NCBI RefSeq assembly: GCF_016879755.1
Contig: NZ_WOFU01000005.1
Location: forward strand, 240,750 to 304,749
DNA: 64,000 bases
DNA from: Bacillus sp. B15-48
Lineage (GTDB): Bacteria; Bacillota; Bacilli; Bacillales; Cytobacillaceae
Direction: 5' to 3'
Shown here one piece after another: positions 47,034 to 56,091 of this stretch; the stretch's first letter is position 1; each line of letters begins with the position of its first letter. The position numbers and the translations under genes are program-made. The notes under the pieces were generated by a model. That model worked only from the letters and a program-made list of their open reading frames with translations, ran no database searches and was not told the origin of the DNA.

Positions 47034-48086
47034 TTATCTATCATTGCTCTTACGCAGGAAATTTTGCGTGTAATACTTCCGATAAACACCAACTCCTATA
47101 TGTGTAAAATCTTTACTCAATAGGGTTTCTCGATGACCCTTACTGTTCATCCAAGCTTCTACAATTGCCGGACCATCACAGTAGTTTGCAGCAATGTTTT
47201 CCCCAGCAAATTGAAAAAAAACATTAGAAGACATTAAGCGATCTTCCAGTGAACCGTACTTTTCTGAGTGATGAGAAAAATAATGTGATTCCATCATATC
47301 TTTGCTATGCGTATAAGCTGTTGAGGCTGTTTTTTCATCCCACAAAAGACTTTCCAGTCCATATCTATTTCTAATTACATTCGTTACATCATAAATTTGC
47401 TGCTTCTTTCCCATTTCAATTCGTCTCCAATCAGCATCATTTAGTTCCTCTGTTTTTATTAATTGGCCACGATATAACATTTCATAGTCTTTATGCTTAA
47501 CAACAGTTTCACCATCAAGCAAGCGGATACTAGAGAGTGTATTAGTAAACGTATCAATATAAACTTGTACAAATGTATCACCTAGCTTAATTAACGGCCG
47601 CTGATCCATATCTTCCTTTGACAATTTAAATAAATAGAAACCGTTTTCCGAATGCCAGTTAACTTCAGAACGAACCCACTCTTTCTTATTAATCGTTTGT
47701 CCAATTTGGAACGGAGCAATATTCGCCTCATTTCCAAATATATAAAGGGTAACAACTTTATTTTTTAATACTCCTACTTGAATATACTGGTCAACTTCCT
47801 GATTATAGATAAACCATGTATATCCATATGCGGATAAATCTTTCCTGGCTGGTTCTCCTAGCTTTGCCATCAAGGTTTCTACATCTTGACCCATTAATGC
47901 TCCAAAACTAGTATCAGGCCACTTAAACGGTTCTTCTAGCCAGTTCATCTGCTCAGCTGTTTCGTCTTCTACTCCTGCAATTACATTTTCGTTAGCCACC
48001 GATTGATTTAGAGCAAAATGATGAAAAATAATTAATAATAATATCGATAAGGCAATAAATGTGAATTTGATGACGAAAGTACGCAG
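47034..48086 (-). CDS. ylbC: CAP-domain secreted protein YlbC, probable CUG start
   Basis: The protein has an N-terminal CAP-associated domain (about residues 50-190) and a C-terminal CAP/SCP domain (about 225-335; HSKDMMESHYFSHHSEKYG, HIGVGVYRK). The first conventional start is GTG 47999, which would leave no export signal and has no ribosome site. Extending the frame to CTG 48086 adds a typical signal or anchor peptide (basic LRTFVIK, then a hydrophobic FIALSILLLIIF) and places the start seven bases after a perfect AGGAGG (48094-48099). No ATG, GTG or TTG lies in frame between the upstream stop and 47999. Full length is 350 aa. Confidence 0.85.
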   Translation of the reverse strand: MRTFVIKFTFIALSILLLIIFHHFALNQSVANENVIAGVEDETAEQMNWLEEPFKWPDTSFGALMGQDVETLMAKLGEPARKDLSAYGYTWFIYNQEVDQYIQVGVLKNKVVTLYIFGNEANIAPFQIGQTINKKEWVRSEVNWHSENGFYLFKLSKEDMDQRPLIKLGDTFVQVYIDTFTNTLSSIRLLDGETVVKHKDYEMLYRGQLIKTEELNDADWRRIEMGKKQQIYDVTNVIRNRYGLESLLWDEKTASTAYTHSKDMMESHYFSHHSEKYGSLEDRLMSSNVFFQFAGENIAANYCDGPAIVEAWMNSKGHRETLLSKDFTHIGVGVYRKYYTQNFLRKSNDR

Positions 48087-48172
48087 CTGGCTTCCTCCTT
48101 TATACCCTTAATTTCTACCAGTATATGAGAAGATTGCTGTGATATTCGATTGAAACAATGTTTTATAAAATG

Positions 48173-48200
48173 AAAAAAGTGCTTTGAAAAGCACTTTTTT
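48173..48200. terminator. Terminator after ylbB
   Basis: AAAAAAGTGCTT-TGAA-AAGCACTTTTTT is a perfect 12-bp stem, ten bases beyond the ylbB stop. Confidence 0.9.
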
Positions 48201-48209
48201 TCTTCTTCC

Positions 48210-48641
48210 TTATTGTAACTGGCTCCGATCTTGTTCTGAGATTTCTGACAGGGCCTCTTCTGCTTGCTGGTCCATTTTCGGATTAATGGCAAAATCCCCT
48301 AATGATACGATTCCTACTAGCTTATTTCCTTCGACAACAGGCAGTCGACGGATTTGATGGTCAGCCATCAATCTTGCTGCTTCTTCAGTAGATGTTTCAG
48401 GTGTAATCGTAACAAGATGATCACTCATCACCTTTTCAACTTTCGAGGATGGTGGGTGTTTGTCTGCAACCCCACGAATAACGATATCTCGATCTGTAAT
48501 CATGCCGACAAGAGTTTCTCCATCTACAATTGGAATTGCTCCTACATCATATTCCTTCATTTTAACTGCAACCTCATAAACATTATCCAATAATGTACAA
48601 CACTCTACATCAGTTGTCATGATATTACGGATTTTCCCCAT
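48210..48641 (-). CDS. ylbB: CBS-domain protein YlbB
   Basis: This 143-aa protein consists of a CBS pair (about residues 5-60 and 70-125): VGAIPIVDGETLVGMITDRDIVIRG and RRLPVVEGNKLVGIVSLGD. CBS pairs usually bind adenosyl nucleotides; the partner is unknown. ATG 48641 (MGKIRNIMTTDV) follows GGAG. The C-terminus is acidic and Q-rich. Confidence 0.9.
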   Translation of the reverse strand: MGKIRNIMTTDVECCTLLDNVYEVAVKMKEYDVGAIPIVDGETLVGMITDRDIVIRGVADKHPPSSKVEKVMSDHLVTITPETSTEEAARLMADHQIRRLPVVEGNKLVGIVSLGDFAINPKMDQQAEEALSEISEQDRSQLQ

Positions 48642-48809
48642 TTCTATCAACTCCTATTTCATATTCACTTACACAATCATTAGAATCTCCGCAAAAATAC
48701 AATTTATGCCTATTTAATACATTGCATCTTTTGCTTATTTTTACTATTATTGATAGAGATGGGTAAACCATAAAGTTTTTTTGCTTCGATGTGTTTAGGA
48801 GGGATGAGG

Positions 48810-49169
48810 ATGAAGTTTGAAAATACTGGATTAGAAAAGTTTAAAGCTGATTTGAATCGCTTAGACGAACTAATGCCAAATTTCGGTTTAGAACGACATG
48901 GGCAATGGGATTATGAGAGGGTTACATATGACCGGAGGTTTGACCTAAAAGAGGGGACATATTATCTTCGAGTACAGGGATATTCTGTTGAAGGTGATGT
49001 AGGTAGCCATCGCGCAGTGATTCAATTACTTGACCCCCTTGTTGGGAAACATTATTACCCACATGGAGTTGAGTATGGTGACGGGGAACACTTCCCGAAA
49101 TCATTAGTAGACCAATGCGAGAAAATTTTAAGCGATTTAAAAACAGAAGTAGAAAAAATTGCCCTATAA
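48810..49169 (+). CDS. ylbA: YugN-like family protein (YlbA)
   Basis: This 119-aa protein of the YugN-like family has the motifs YERVTYDRRFDLKEGTYYLRVQG and HRAVIQLLDPLVGKHYYPHGVEYG. The function is unknown. The start is ATG 48810, seven bases after AGGAGG; the ATGs at 48789 and 48804 lie before or against that site. It is opposite in strand to ylbB. Confidence 0.85.
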   Translation: MKFENTGLEKFKADLNRLDELMPNFGLERHGQWDYERVTYDRRFDLKEGTYYLRVQGYSVEGDVGSHRAVIQLLDPLVGKHYYPHGVEYGDGEHFPKSLVDQCEKILSDLKTEVEKIAL

Positions 49170-49184
49170 TAAAGAAGGAATAAA

Positions 49185-49207
49185 GGCGCATACATGCGTC
49201 TTTTTTT
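49185..49207 (+). terminator. Terminator after ylbA
   Basis: GGCGCA-TACA-TGCGTC (one G-U pair) is followed by seven T. Confidence 0.8.
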
Positions 49208-49302
49208 CTTCATAATTCTCATTGTTATCATGATTACATACATTATATAATAAGATTAATAAATAAATGTAATCTCGCGTAAAAAAAGAAAGGAGTCCAC
49301 CT

Positions 49303-50358
49303 TTGACAAAATTTTTCACAAAAAGGAATGTAACCATCCTTTTATCCGTTCTCCTAATTACATTACTTATATATATTATCCTTCCTGTTTCCGTTCCATT
49401 AATCGGGGCATTTATTACGGCTCTTATCCTTGAACCACTCGTCCGGTTCTTACAAAAGCGAACGAAAGGACGCAAACTTTCTGTAACAATTACATTTATC
49501 CTTTTTCTCATCATCATCGGGTTTTCTGGATACATTGTAACGACAAAAGTCGTAACAGAAGCGATTAATGTCGTAGAAAATGCACCAAGGTACATAAATG
49601 AAGTTACCAATGCTTGGTTTGATGCACAAGAGCGATTTATTGAGGTTGCGAACGATTTACCAGAAGAGATCGTCAATGAAATTAATGATCGTGGAGAAGA
49701 ATTTCTTATAAACTTACGAGACGATTTACTCGCCTTTATAAATATCAATAATTTAAAAGCATTGCTAACGAATATTCCAAACTATCTAGTGAGTTTTCTC
49801 GTCTATTTAATTGCATTATTTCTTTTCCTTCTTGATTTACCTAAAATTAAAAAGGGTTTCTATAATTTTCTTTCTGATGAAACGGCTAAAAAGGTACAAT
49901 TTATGACAACACGCCTCACAAGTGTGACGACAGGCTTTTTCAAAGCACAATTTCTTCTTAGTATTATCATCTTTTTTGTTTCATTTATCGGGCTTTTACT
50001 GATTGTCCCAGATGTAGCTTTGTTTATGTCATTAATCATCTGGTTTATCGACTTTATTCCGATTATAGGTTCAATTGCGATTCTGGGACCTTGGGCTATT
50101 TTCCAACTATTAGCTGGCGATGTCATTATCGGGACAAAATTGGCGATTTTAGCTGCTGTTTTATTAATCATTAGAAGGACGGTCGAACCGAAGGTAATGG
50201 GGACGCATATAGGATTATCACCGCTTGCAACTTTAATTGCTATGTATCTTGGGTTGAAGTTAATTGGAGTAGCTGGTTTTATTATTGGGCCTCTTCTCTT
50301 GATTGCCTTTAACACCGCCAGAGAAGCGGGGATTATCAAATTAAATTTTAAAATTTAA
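49303..50358 (+). CDS. AI-2E transporter family membrane protein (YtvI/YdbI-like)
   Basis: This 351-aa protein has seven to eight membrane segments, an extracytoplasmic region at about 85-160 and the family motifs IGAFITALILEPLV, WFIDFIPIIGS and EPKVMGTHIGLSPLATLIAMYLG. The family includes YtvI (sporulation) and Na+/H+ antiporter-like members; AI-2 export is proven for few. TTG 49303 with AGGAG upstream is the start. It faces the cta operon; a role is not evident. Confidence 0.88.
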   Translation: MTKFFTKRNVTILLSVLLITLLIYIILPVSVPLIGAFITALILEPLVRFLQKRTKGRKLSVTITFILFLIIIGFSGYIVTTKVVTEAINVVENAPRYINEVTNAWFDAQERFIEVANDLPEEIVNEINDRGEEFLINLRDDLLAFININNLKALLTNIPNYLVSFLVYLIALFLFLLDLPKIKKGFYNFLSDETAKKVQFMTTRLTSVTTGFFKAQFLLSIIIFFVSFIGLLLIVPDVALFMSLIIWFIDFIPIIGSIAILGPWAIFQLLAGDVIIGTKLAILAAVLLIIRRTVEPKVMGTHIGLSPLATLIAMYLGLKLIGVAGFIIGPLLLIAFNTAREAGIIKLNFKI

Positions 50359-50381
50359 TTCCCTAAAAAAACAATATAAAA

Positions 50382-50436
50382 GACCACAGTCTGTCCCTAC
50401 TGTGGTCAAAAAAAAGCTGTTAACACAGCTTTTTTT
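50382..50436. terminator. Tandem terminators between the AI-2E gene and ctaM
   Basis: Hairpin 1 is GACCACAGT/ACTGTGGTC (50382-50390, 50399-50407). Hairpin 2 is AAAAAAGCTGT-TAAC-ACAGCTTTTTT (50410-50435), which touches the ctaM stop. Hairpin 2 suits both strands and hairpin 1 the minus strand. Confidence 0.88.
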
Positions 50437-50899
50437 ATGTTCCAAAAATCGCTTTTATGAGTGAAGTGGTTTCTCCTCCATGATAAAAAACATATAACAG
50501 TAAGTAGACAGCCACACCAGTAATTCCTGTGAAAAACCATACAATACTAGTAATTGGACCTAATTTTTTATGGGTAGCCAAACGATTTTTAAATCCTGTC
50601 CATAAAGAGATAATCCCTAAAATAGCTCCACCAGTTGCTAAAGCAATATGGAAGATAAGGAAGATCGTATAGTAGATTTTAATGTCATCTGGGCCTCCGA
50701 AGGAAGTATTTCCGATAAAAATTGTCCTTGATGCATAGATAACGAAGAAAATAATCGCAAAAATCGCTGCTACTGTCATTGTTTTACGATGTGTTTCAAT
50801 TTTTCGCTGTTTAATTTGCCACCAACCGATAGCGACAGTGATTGCACTGAGCACGATAAAGAATGTACTAATCGTTGGAAGAATCGGAATGTTCCCCAT
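50435..50899 (-). CDS. ctaM: DUF420 cytochrome oxidase maturation protein CtaM
   Basis: This 154-aa membrane protein has four segments (about residues 8-25, 40-58, 78-100, 118-140) and conserved histidines (KIETHRKTM, IFHIALATGG, RLATHKKLG, FYHGGE). In Staphylococcus aureus CtaM is needed for function of the heme-A oxidase. It is the last gene of the cta cluster here, 47 bases beyond ctaG. Confidence 0.9.
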   Translation of the reverse strand: MGNIPILPTISTFFIVLSAITVAIGWWQIKQRKIETHRKTMTVAAIFAIIFFVIYASRTIFIGNTSFGGPDDIKIYYTIFLIFHIALATGGAILGIISLWTGFKNRLATHKKLGPITSIVWFFTGITGVAVYLLLYVFYHGGETTSLIKAIFGT

Positions 50900-50946
50900 T
50901 ATTCATGTTCCTCTCTCTCTTGAAGTTCTGTGTAGTTTATCTTTTT

Positions 50947-51864
50947 TTATTCAGAAGGTTGTGGCTGAATATGTTGTTGTCTATAAAGCGACAACTCTTC
51001 TTTTTCTTTTTTACGTTCACTACGATACCAGCTATAGAAAGTATAAGTCAGAACAGCTCCGTATACAATTTCTTGAATAATTTTCATGATTACGCCACCT
51101 AGACGTTGGTCTTCAAGCAACGAAAGTGAACTGAACATTTCAGGACCACTTAAGTTCAAATACGATAACGTAGTAGCTGGTACACATAGTGCGAGCGCTT
51201 GTGCCCATGCATTAGGATCTGAGTATGTCGCATATAAAGGAGTATCAGCAAAAATAATCATTGCGCATGCTGGAGTAATTAAAACTCCATCAGCAAAAAT
51301 ATAACCGATTTTTTTAAGTCCAGATAAACTTTTATGCTCTGGTAAAACATCCAATAATGGCCACCACATCGCTATTGCAAATATAAACAACATCGTCGTA
51401 TAGCCAGCATGCAGCCACATATCTGTTTTTACAAAATCAAATACTAATGGAATATGATAAAAGGAAAAGAAACCATTAAATAAGATTAGGGCCATTAACG
51501 GCTTTGTCATAAAGGAAAACATTTGCTTAATTCCTGGTTTATTCAGAATGAAACGCCATAGCCACTTTGGAAGCCCCAATATAAGTAATGGTGGAATAAC
51601 TAAATACAAGACGGCCATTTGGATCATATGTGCGTAGAGTGTGATATGTCCAAGCAAATCTAGAGGGGATCCTTTTACAGCATAAAGAATAACAATCCCA
51701 ACTGTAAATAACACTACTTCTTTTCTCTTCCCTCGTTCTCCATCTTTGAAACGAGGATAGAACTTGTAAACGAGCAAATAATAACCAATTAAAATTAGCG
51801 CGAGACTGAGGAAATAATACGGACTCCAATTCGCTCTAAAACCAAAAAGATCAAGCGAAAACAT
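50947..51864 (-). CDS. ctaG: Cytochrome c oxidase caa3 assembly factor CtaG
   Basis: This 305-aa membrane protein of the caa3_CtaG family has about seven segments with conserved histidines (LLGHITLYAHMIQMAVLYLVIPPLL; FSFYHIPLVFDFV). In B. subtilis CtaG is needed for active caa3 oxidase, probably for copper insertion. It follows ctaF but a terminator hairpin lies between, so expression may be reduced relative to the structural genes. Confidence 0.94.
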   Translation of the reverse strand: MFSLDLFGFRANWSPYYFLSLALILIGYYLLVYKFYPRFKDGERGKRKEVVLFTVGIVILYAVKGSPLDLLGHITLYAHMIQMAVLYLVIPPLLILGLPKWLWRFILNKPGIKQMFSFMTKPLMALILFNGFFSFYHIPLVFDFVKTDMWLHAGYTTMLFIFAIAMWWPLLDVLPEHKSLSGLKKIGYIFADGVLITPACAMIIFADTPLYATYSDPNAWAQALALCVPATTLSYLNLSGPEMFSSLSLLEDQRLGGVIMKIIQEIVYGAVLTYTFYSWYRSERKKEKEELSLYRQQHIQPQPSE

Positions 51865-51967
51865 AAATAAATCACCTCATAATAGATTAAGGAAGCACTA
51901 TTTACATTATACCTGTATATATAATTGAACCGCAACAAACGGGATTTGCTACCCGAAACTTTACAAA

Positions 51968-51998
51968 GAAAAAATCGGCAAACGATGCCGATTTTCCC
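51968..51998 (-). terminator. Terminator after ctaF
   Basis: The minus-strand AAAATCGGCA/TGCCGATTTT stem (51995-51971, five-base loop) is followed by T residues. It is placed 18 bases beyond the ctaF stop. Confidence 0.88.
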
Positions 51999-52013
51999 TT
52001 TGTCATTAGACCA

Positions 52014-52346
52014 TTACCACCATATGATGGTCATAAAAGCAAGAACCATAATAAAAGCAATGAACACACCCGTATAAATAAAGAGCTGTGGAGCTTCATG
52101 ACCTTTATGACTCATATGCATAAAATAATACAGTTGAAATATAACTTGAACGACAGCCAAGAGCAGAATGAATGGTATCGTAAACCAATTTGTAATATCC
52201 GCGAATCCGACTGCAGCGAAAGCGATTAGTGTTAAAAAGATCATTAGAGAAAAACTGATTACTTGATATCTCATTTCCTCCGCATTCTTCTTGCGCCGGT
52301 ATTCAATATCGACTCTTGGGTTAGCAGTTGGTTGTTGACTCGCCAT
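52014..52346 (-). CDS. ctaF: Cytochrome c oxidase subunit IV (CtaF)
   Basis: This 110-aa subunit of the caa3 oxidase has three membrane segments (about 30-52, 55-75, 86-108) and the motif QLYYFMHMSHKGHE typical of the bacterial CyoD/CtaF family. It is four bases from ctaE, so they are co-translated. Confidence 0.95.
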   Translation of the reverse strand: MASQQPTANPRVDIEYRRKKNAEEMRYQVISFSLMIFLTLIAFAAVGFADITNWFTIPFILLLAVVQVIFQLYYFMHMSHKGHEAPQLFIYTGVFIAFIMVLAFMTIIWW

Positions 52347-52350
52347 TCTT

Positions 52351-52980
52351 TTATCCCACCATTCCCATTAAATATACCACTGTAAAGATAAATACCCATA
52401 CAACATCAATAAAATGCCAATATAAGCTTGCAACATAAAATTTAGGAGCATTATATAAACTTAACCCACGTTTAGCATTACGAACCATTAATCCTACGAT
52501 CCAGCAAAGACCGAATAAAACGTGAGCACCATGGAAGCCTACAAGGGTATAAAATGCAGAACCAAATGCACTACTAGTAAAGCTATGATTATATTCATGC
52601 ACATAATGATTAAACTCATAAATTTCCAACAAAAGGAATGAAAGCCCGAGTAAAACTGTAATCCCAAGCCAAAGTTGCATACCCTTAAAATTAAAGTTTT
52701 TCATATGATACATTGCATATACACTTGTTAATGAACTTGTCAATAGAATCATTGTCATTAAGAAAACAAGTGGCATTTCAAATAAATCCTTTGCCAGTGC
52801 ATGATCTGCACTTGGAACCTTATCCTTGAGTGCAAGATAAGTAGCAAAGAGAGTGGCAAATAGCACAGTCTCTCCACCTAAGAATAACCAGAAGCCCAAA
52901 AACTTATTTTTAGCCTCAAGGGTAGCTTTTTCAGGCGACGCTGGCCAAGTTTCATAAGTCATTTTTTCATCAGCGTGCAT
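52351..52980 (-). CDS. ctaE: Cytochrome c oxidase subunit III (CtaE)
   Basis: This 209-aa subunit has five membrane segments, beginning near FLGFWLFLGGETVLFATLFATYLA. Conserved motifs are YTLVGFHGAHVLFGL and WHFIDVVWVFIF. It shares the base at 52980 with the ctaD stop, indicating coupling. Confidence 0.97.
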   Translation of the reverse strand: MHADEKMTYETWPASPEKATLEAKNKFLGFWLFLGGETVLFATLFATYLALKDKVPSADHALAKDLFEMPLVFLMTMILLTSSLTSVYAMYHMKNFNFKGMQLWLGITVLLGLSFLLLEIYEFNHYVHEYNHSFTSSAFGSAFYTLVGFHGAHVLFGLCWIVGLMVRNAKRGLSLYNAPKFYVASLYWHFIDVVWVFIFTVVYLMGMVG

Positions 52981-54854
52981 TATGCCTTTACCCCCTTATT
53001 ATCATCATCTTCATCCATCAATTCTTCCTTAGGAATATGGTAACCATGGTCATCCTTAATTGAACGTACAAACATTGCACCGAATGTAACCACTAAACCA
53101 ATAATTAGTATTGGAAGTCCCCATCCATAATCTAAACGATACATCGCACCAAAAGCAGCAATGAATAACCCTAAGGAAATAACAAATGGGATAAACGAAC
53201 CGTTCGGCATATGAATATCACCTAGTGGTTCTGCAGGAGTCATTTCTTTCTTTCCTTCCATTTTCTCAATCCAAAGCGGATCAAGACCACGTGTTAATGG
53301 TAATTGCTTAAAATTATAATATGGCGGCGGTGATGGGACTGCCCATTCAAGCGTACGTCCATCGCCCCATGGATCTCCACTAACTCTTTCGTTTTTAATA
53401 CTAGTAATAATAATATTATATACTAGGATAATTACCGCAATCGCCATAAAAAATGCGCCAATAGAAGAAATTAAATTCCCAAGTTCCAACCCTTGGCCTG
53501 GTAAGAAAGTGAAGATACGACGAGGCATCCCCATTAGACCTAAGAAATGTTGAATAAAGAACGTTAAATGGAAACCGATTAGGAATAACCAAAACGTAAT
53601 TTTCCCTAAAAATTCGTTAAGCATTGTACCAAACATCTTTGGCCAGTAAAAATGTGTTGCTGCCAGAAGTGCAAGAACAACTCCGCCAATAATTACATAG
53701 TGGAAGTGGGCAACAACAAAGTACGTATCATGATACTGATAGTCAGCAGCAGCGCTCGCAAGCATAACACCGGTTACCCCACCCATAACGAAAGACGGAA
53801 TAAACGCAGCCGCATACATCATTGGGGTAGTAAACTTAATACTTCCGCCCCACATCGTAAATAACCAGTTAAATATTTTAATCCCGGTTGGTACAGCGAT
53901 TGCCATCGTTGCAACAGAGAAGATTGCATTCGCAATTGGACCTAATCCAGTTGTATACATATGATGAGCCCAAACCATAAATCCTAAGAAAGCAATTAAA
54001 ACAGTCGCAAATACCATTGAAGAATAACCAAATAAACGCTTTCTAGAGAATGTTGGGATAATCTCCGAGAAAATACCAAAAGCTGGCAAAATTAAGATAT
54101 ATACTTCTGGGTGTCCAAATATCCAGAATAAGTGTTCCCATATTACTGTATTCCCACCCATTGTTGGATCAAAGAAGTTTGCACCGAACAAACGATCAAA
54201 CATCATAAAGAATAAACCAATTGTAAGTGGTGGAAATGCAAATAAAATCAATGCAGATGCAACAAAAGTCGTCCATGTAAATAATGGCATCCTCATATAA
54301 GTCATACCAGGTGCGCGCATATTGATGATCGTTACTAGGAAGTTAATCCCTGCAATTAATGTTCCAGCACCCGCAATCTGCAATCCTAATACATAAAAAT
54401 CAATTCCATGCCCCTCAGAAGCCAATGATAACGATGCATAGGACGTCCATCCTGCATCAGGAGCTCCACCTAAAAACCATGAAAGATTCAAAAATATGCC
54501 ACCAAAGAAGAATAACCAAAATCCTAAAGAGTTAAGGAATGGAAAAGCAACATCCCTTGCCCCTATTTGCAATGGAACAACTGCATTCATAAAAGCAAAT
54601 AAAAGCGGCATCGCAGCAAGGAAGATCATCGTTGTTCCATGCATTGTTAAAACTTCATTAAAGAAACCTGCACTAACAAAATTATTATCTGGAATAGCTA
54701 GCTGGATTCGGATAATCATCGCTTCTAATCCACCAAGGATAAAGAAAAACCCTCCAGCTATTAAATAAAGGATAGCTATTTTTTTATGGTCTACTGTTGT
54801 TAAATAATCCCATATAACAGCGCCTACCCCTTTTTTTTGAGTATCGGTACTCAC
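52980..54854 (-). CDS. ctaD: Cytochrome c oxidase subunit I (CtaD)
   Basis: This is the catalytic heme-copper subunit of the proton-pumping caa3 oxidase, with 624 aa and about 14 membrane segments. Active-site motifs are GHPEVYILILPAFG (cross-linked His-Tyr and CuB ligand), WAHHMYTTG (CuB His-His), and HDTYFVVAHFHYV (high- and low-spin heme ligands). The N-terminal heme ligand lies in LTMHGTTMIF. The C-terminal extension (about 540-624) includes two further membrane segments, as in other Bacillus caa3 enzymes. Confidence 0.98.
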   Translation of the reverse strand: MSTDTQKKGVGAVIWDYLTTVDHKKIAILYLIAGGFFFILGGLEAMIIRIQLAIPDNNFVSAGFFNEVLTMHGTTMIFLAAMPLLFAFMNAVVPLQIGARDVAFPFLNSLGFWLFFFGGIFLNLSWFLGGAPDAGWTSYASLSLASEGHGIDFYVLGLQIAGAGTLIAGINFLVTIINMRAPGMTYMRMPLFTWTTFVASALILFAFPPLTIGLFFMMFDRLFGANFFDPTMGGNTVIWEHLFWIFGHPEVYILILPAFGIFSEIIPTFSRKRLFGYSSMVFATVLIAFLGFMVWAHHMYTTGLGPIANAIFSVATMAIAVPTGIKIFNWLFTMWGGSIKFTTPMMYAAAFIPSFVMGGVTGVMLASAAADYQYHDTYFVVAHFHYVIIGGVVLALLAATHFYWPKMFGTMLNEFLGKITFWLFLIGFHLTFFIQHFLGLMGMPRRIFTFLPGQGLELGNLISSIGAFFMAIAVIILVYNIIITSIKNERVSGDPWGDGRTLEWAVPSPPPYYNFKQLPLTRGLDPLWIEKMEGKKEMTPAEPLGDIHMPNGSFIPFVISLGLFIAAFGAMYRLDYGWGLPILIIGLVVTFGAMFVRSIKDDHGYHIPKEELMDEDDDNKGVKA

Positions 54855-54878
54855 AGTTTTACCTCCGTTCCATCCAAT

Positions 54879-55946
54879 TTATTCTTGGACTTTTAAGCCC
54901 ATTAAATACTGTGTAACTGAATCAATTTCGTCGTCTGTCAAGTTGTATGTTCCAGTCATTTTATTCCCTGGTTTAATCGATTCAGGATCTTTTACCCATT
55001 GTTTAATATTTTCTTCATTATTTTCTAAAATGCCTGCCACAACAGTCCGGTTCCCGAAATCTGTTAAGTTCGGACCTATACGTGCTTGTTCAGGTGTTGT
55101 ATTGGCAGGAGTAACAGCATGGCACCCTATACAACTGCTATTAAAAATTTCTTGACCAGCTTGAGCCACAGCTGTTTCCGCTTGAACTGGTTCTGTTACA
55201 GCTTGCATATTTCCCACCCATTGGTCAAACTCAGCTCTTGGAAGAGCAACTACCTTGAAATCCATTAATGCATGAGAAGGTCCACATAACTCGGCACATT
55301 TCCCATAGAAAATTCTTCCGGCATTATCAGCTGCATCATCATCGAAATGCAACCAAAATTGGTTTACATTGTCCGTATTTGTATCCATTTTTCCACCTGC
55401 TGCCGGAATCCAAAATGAGTGCTTTACATCAGATGCAATTAAGTTAAAGTAAACTCTTTCATCAGTGGGCACGACTAAATCTTGGCTGGTAACAATTTCT
55501 TCGTTTGGATATTCAAACTCCCACCAGTAAAGGCTTGCACGTACATTGACAACAAGTGCATCTGGATTCCCATCTTCGTTTAATTCAGTCATTGGAGAAA
55601 CATCAGCAAGCTTGAAAGTTGCTGAAACGGTTGGAACAGCAAGCACTAACACCAATAGAATTGGAATAACTGTCCAAATGATTTCAAGCGTGTGACTTCC
55701 TTCAACTTGCTTCGGTATTTCGTTGTCACTTTTACGGCGAAAACGTACCATTACAACGATAAAAATGATTGTTACAATTACAATTACCCCTACCATGATC
55801 AATGTGCTGAGTACCATCAGGTCATATTGCATTTGCGCAACTTCCCCTGCTGGCTGCAGAGCAGATAGAAAAGGTTCACCACATCCGGACAATAATGCGA
55901 TGACTGCAAGCAGTGCCAGCAAACGCCATTTCCCTAGCCTTTTCAT
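54879..55946 (-). CDS. ctaC: Cytochrome c oxidase subunit II with fused cytochrome c (CtaC)
   Basis: The electron-entry subunit is a lipoprotein: MKRLGKWRLLALLAVIALLSGC (read in two parts), lipobox LSGC. Two membrane segments follow, then the CuA cupredoxin with CAELCGPSHALM, and a C-terminal cytochrome c domain with SCIGCH and a methionine ligand near GNKMTGTYN. The fused heme c defines a caa3-type enzyme. It has 355 aa. It is 24 bases from ctaD. Confidence 0.97.
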   Translation of the reverse strand: MKRLGKWRLLALLAVIALLSGCGEPFLSALQPAGEVAQMQYDLMVLSTLIMVGVIVIVTIIFIVVMVRFRRKSDNEIPKQVEGSHTLEIIWTVIPILLVLVLAVPTVSATFKLADVSPMTELNEDGNPDALVVNVRASLYWWEFEYPNEEIVTSQDLVVPTDERVYFNLIASDVKHSFWIPAAGGKMDTNTDNVNQFWLHFDDDAADNAGRIFYGKCAELCGPSHALMDFKVVALPRAEFDQWVGNMQAVTEPVQAETAVAQAGQEIFNSSCIGCHAVTPANTTPEQARIGPNLTDFGNRTVVAGILENNEENIKQWVKDPESIKPGNKMTGTYNLTDDEIDSVTQYLMGLKVQE

Positions 55947-56067
55947 AGCTTTTTTAAACCCCTCTTTCGTATAAGTTCATTAATAATTCTGAAAAAATAT
56001 ATAGATAAATCCCCTTCACAGCTTCATGAAGAGAATATCCTAATGGAGTGAAAGTAAATCAATATGT

Positions 56068-56087
56068 AAGCACCTATAAAGGTGCTT
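56068..56087 (-). terminator. Weak hairpin after ctaB
   Basis: AAGCACC-TATAAA-GGTGCTT is a perfect 7-bp stem, five bases beyond the ctaB stop, without a strong T-run on the minus strand. It may be a partial terminator or a processing site between ctaB and ctaC. Confidence 0.5.
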
Positions 56088-56091
56088 GATT

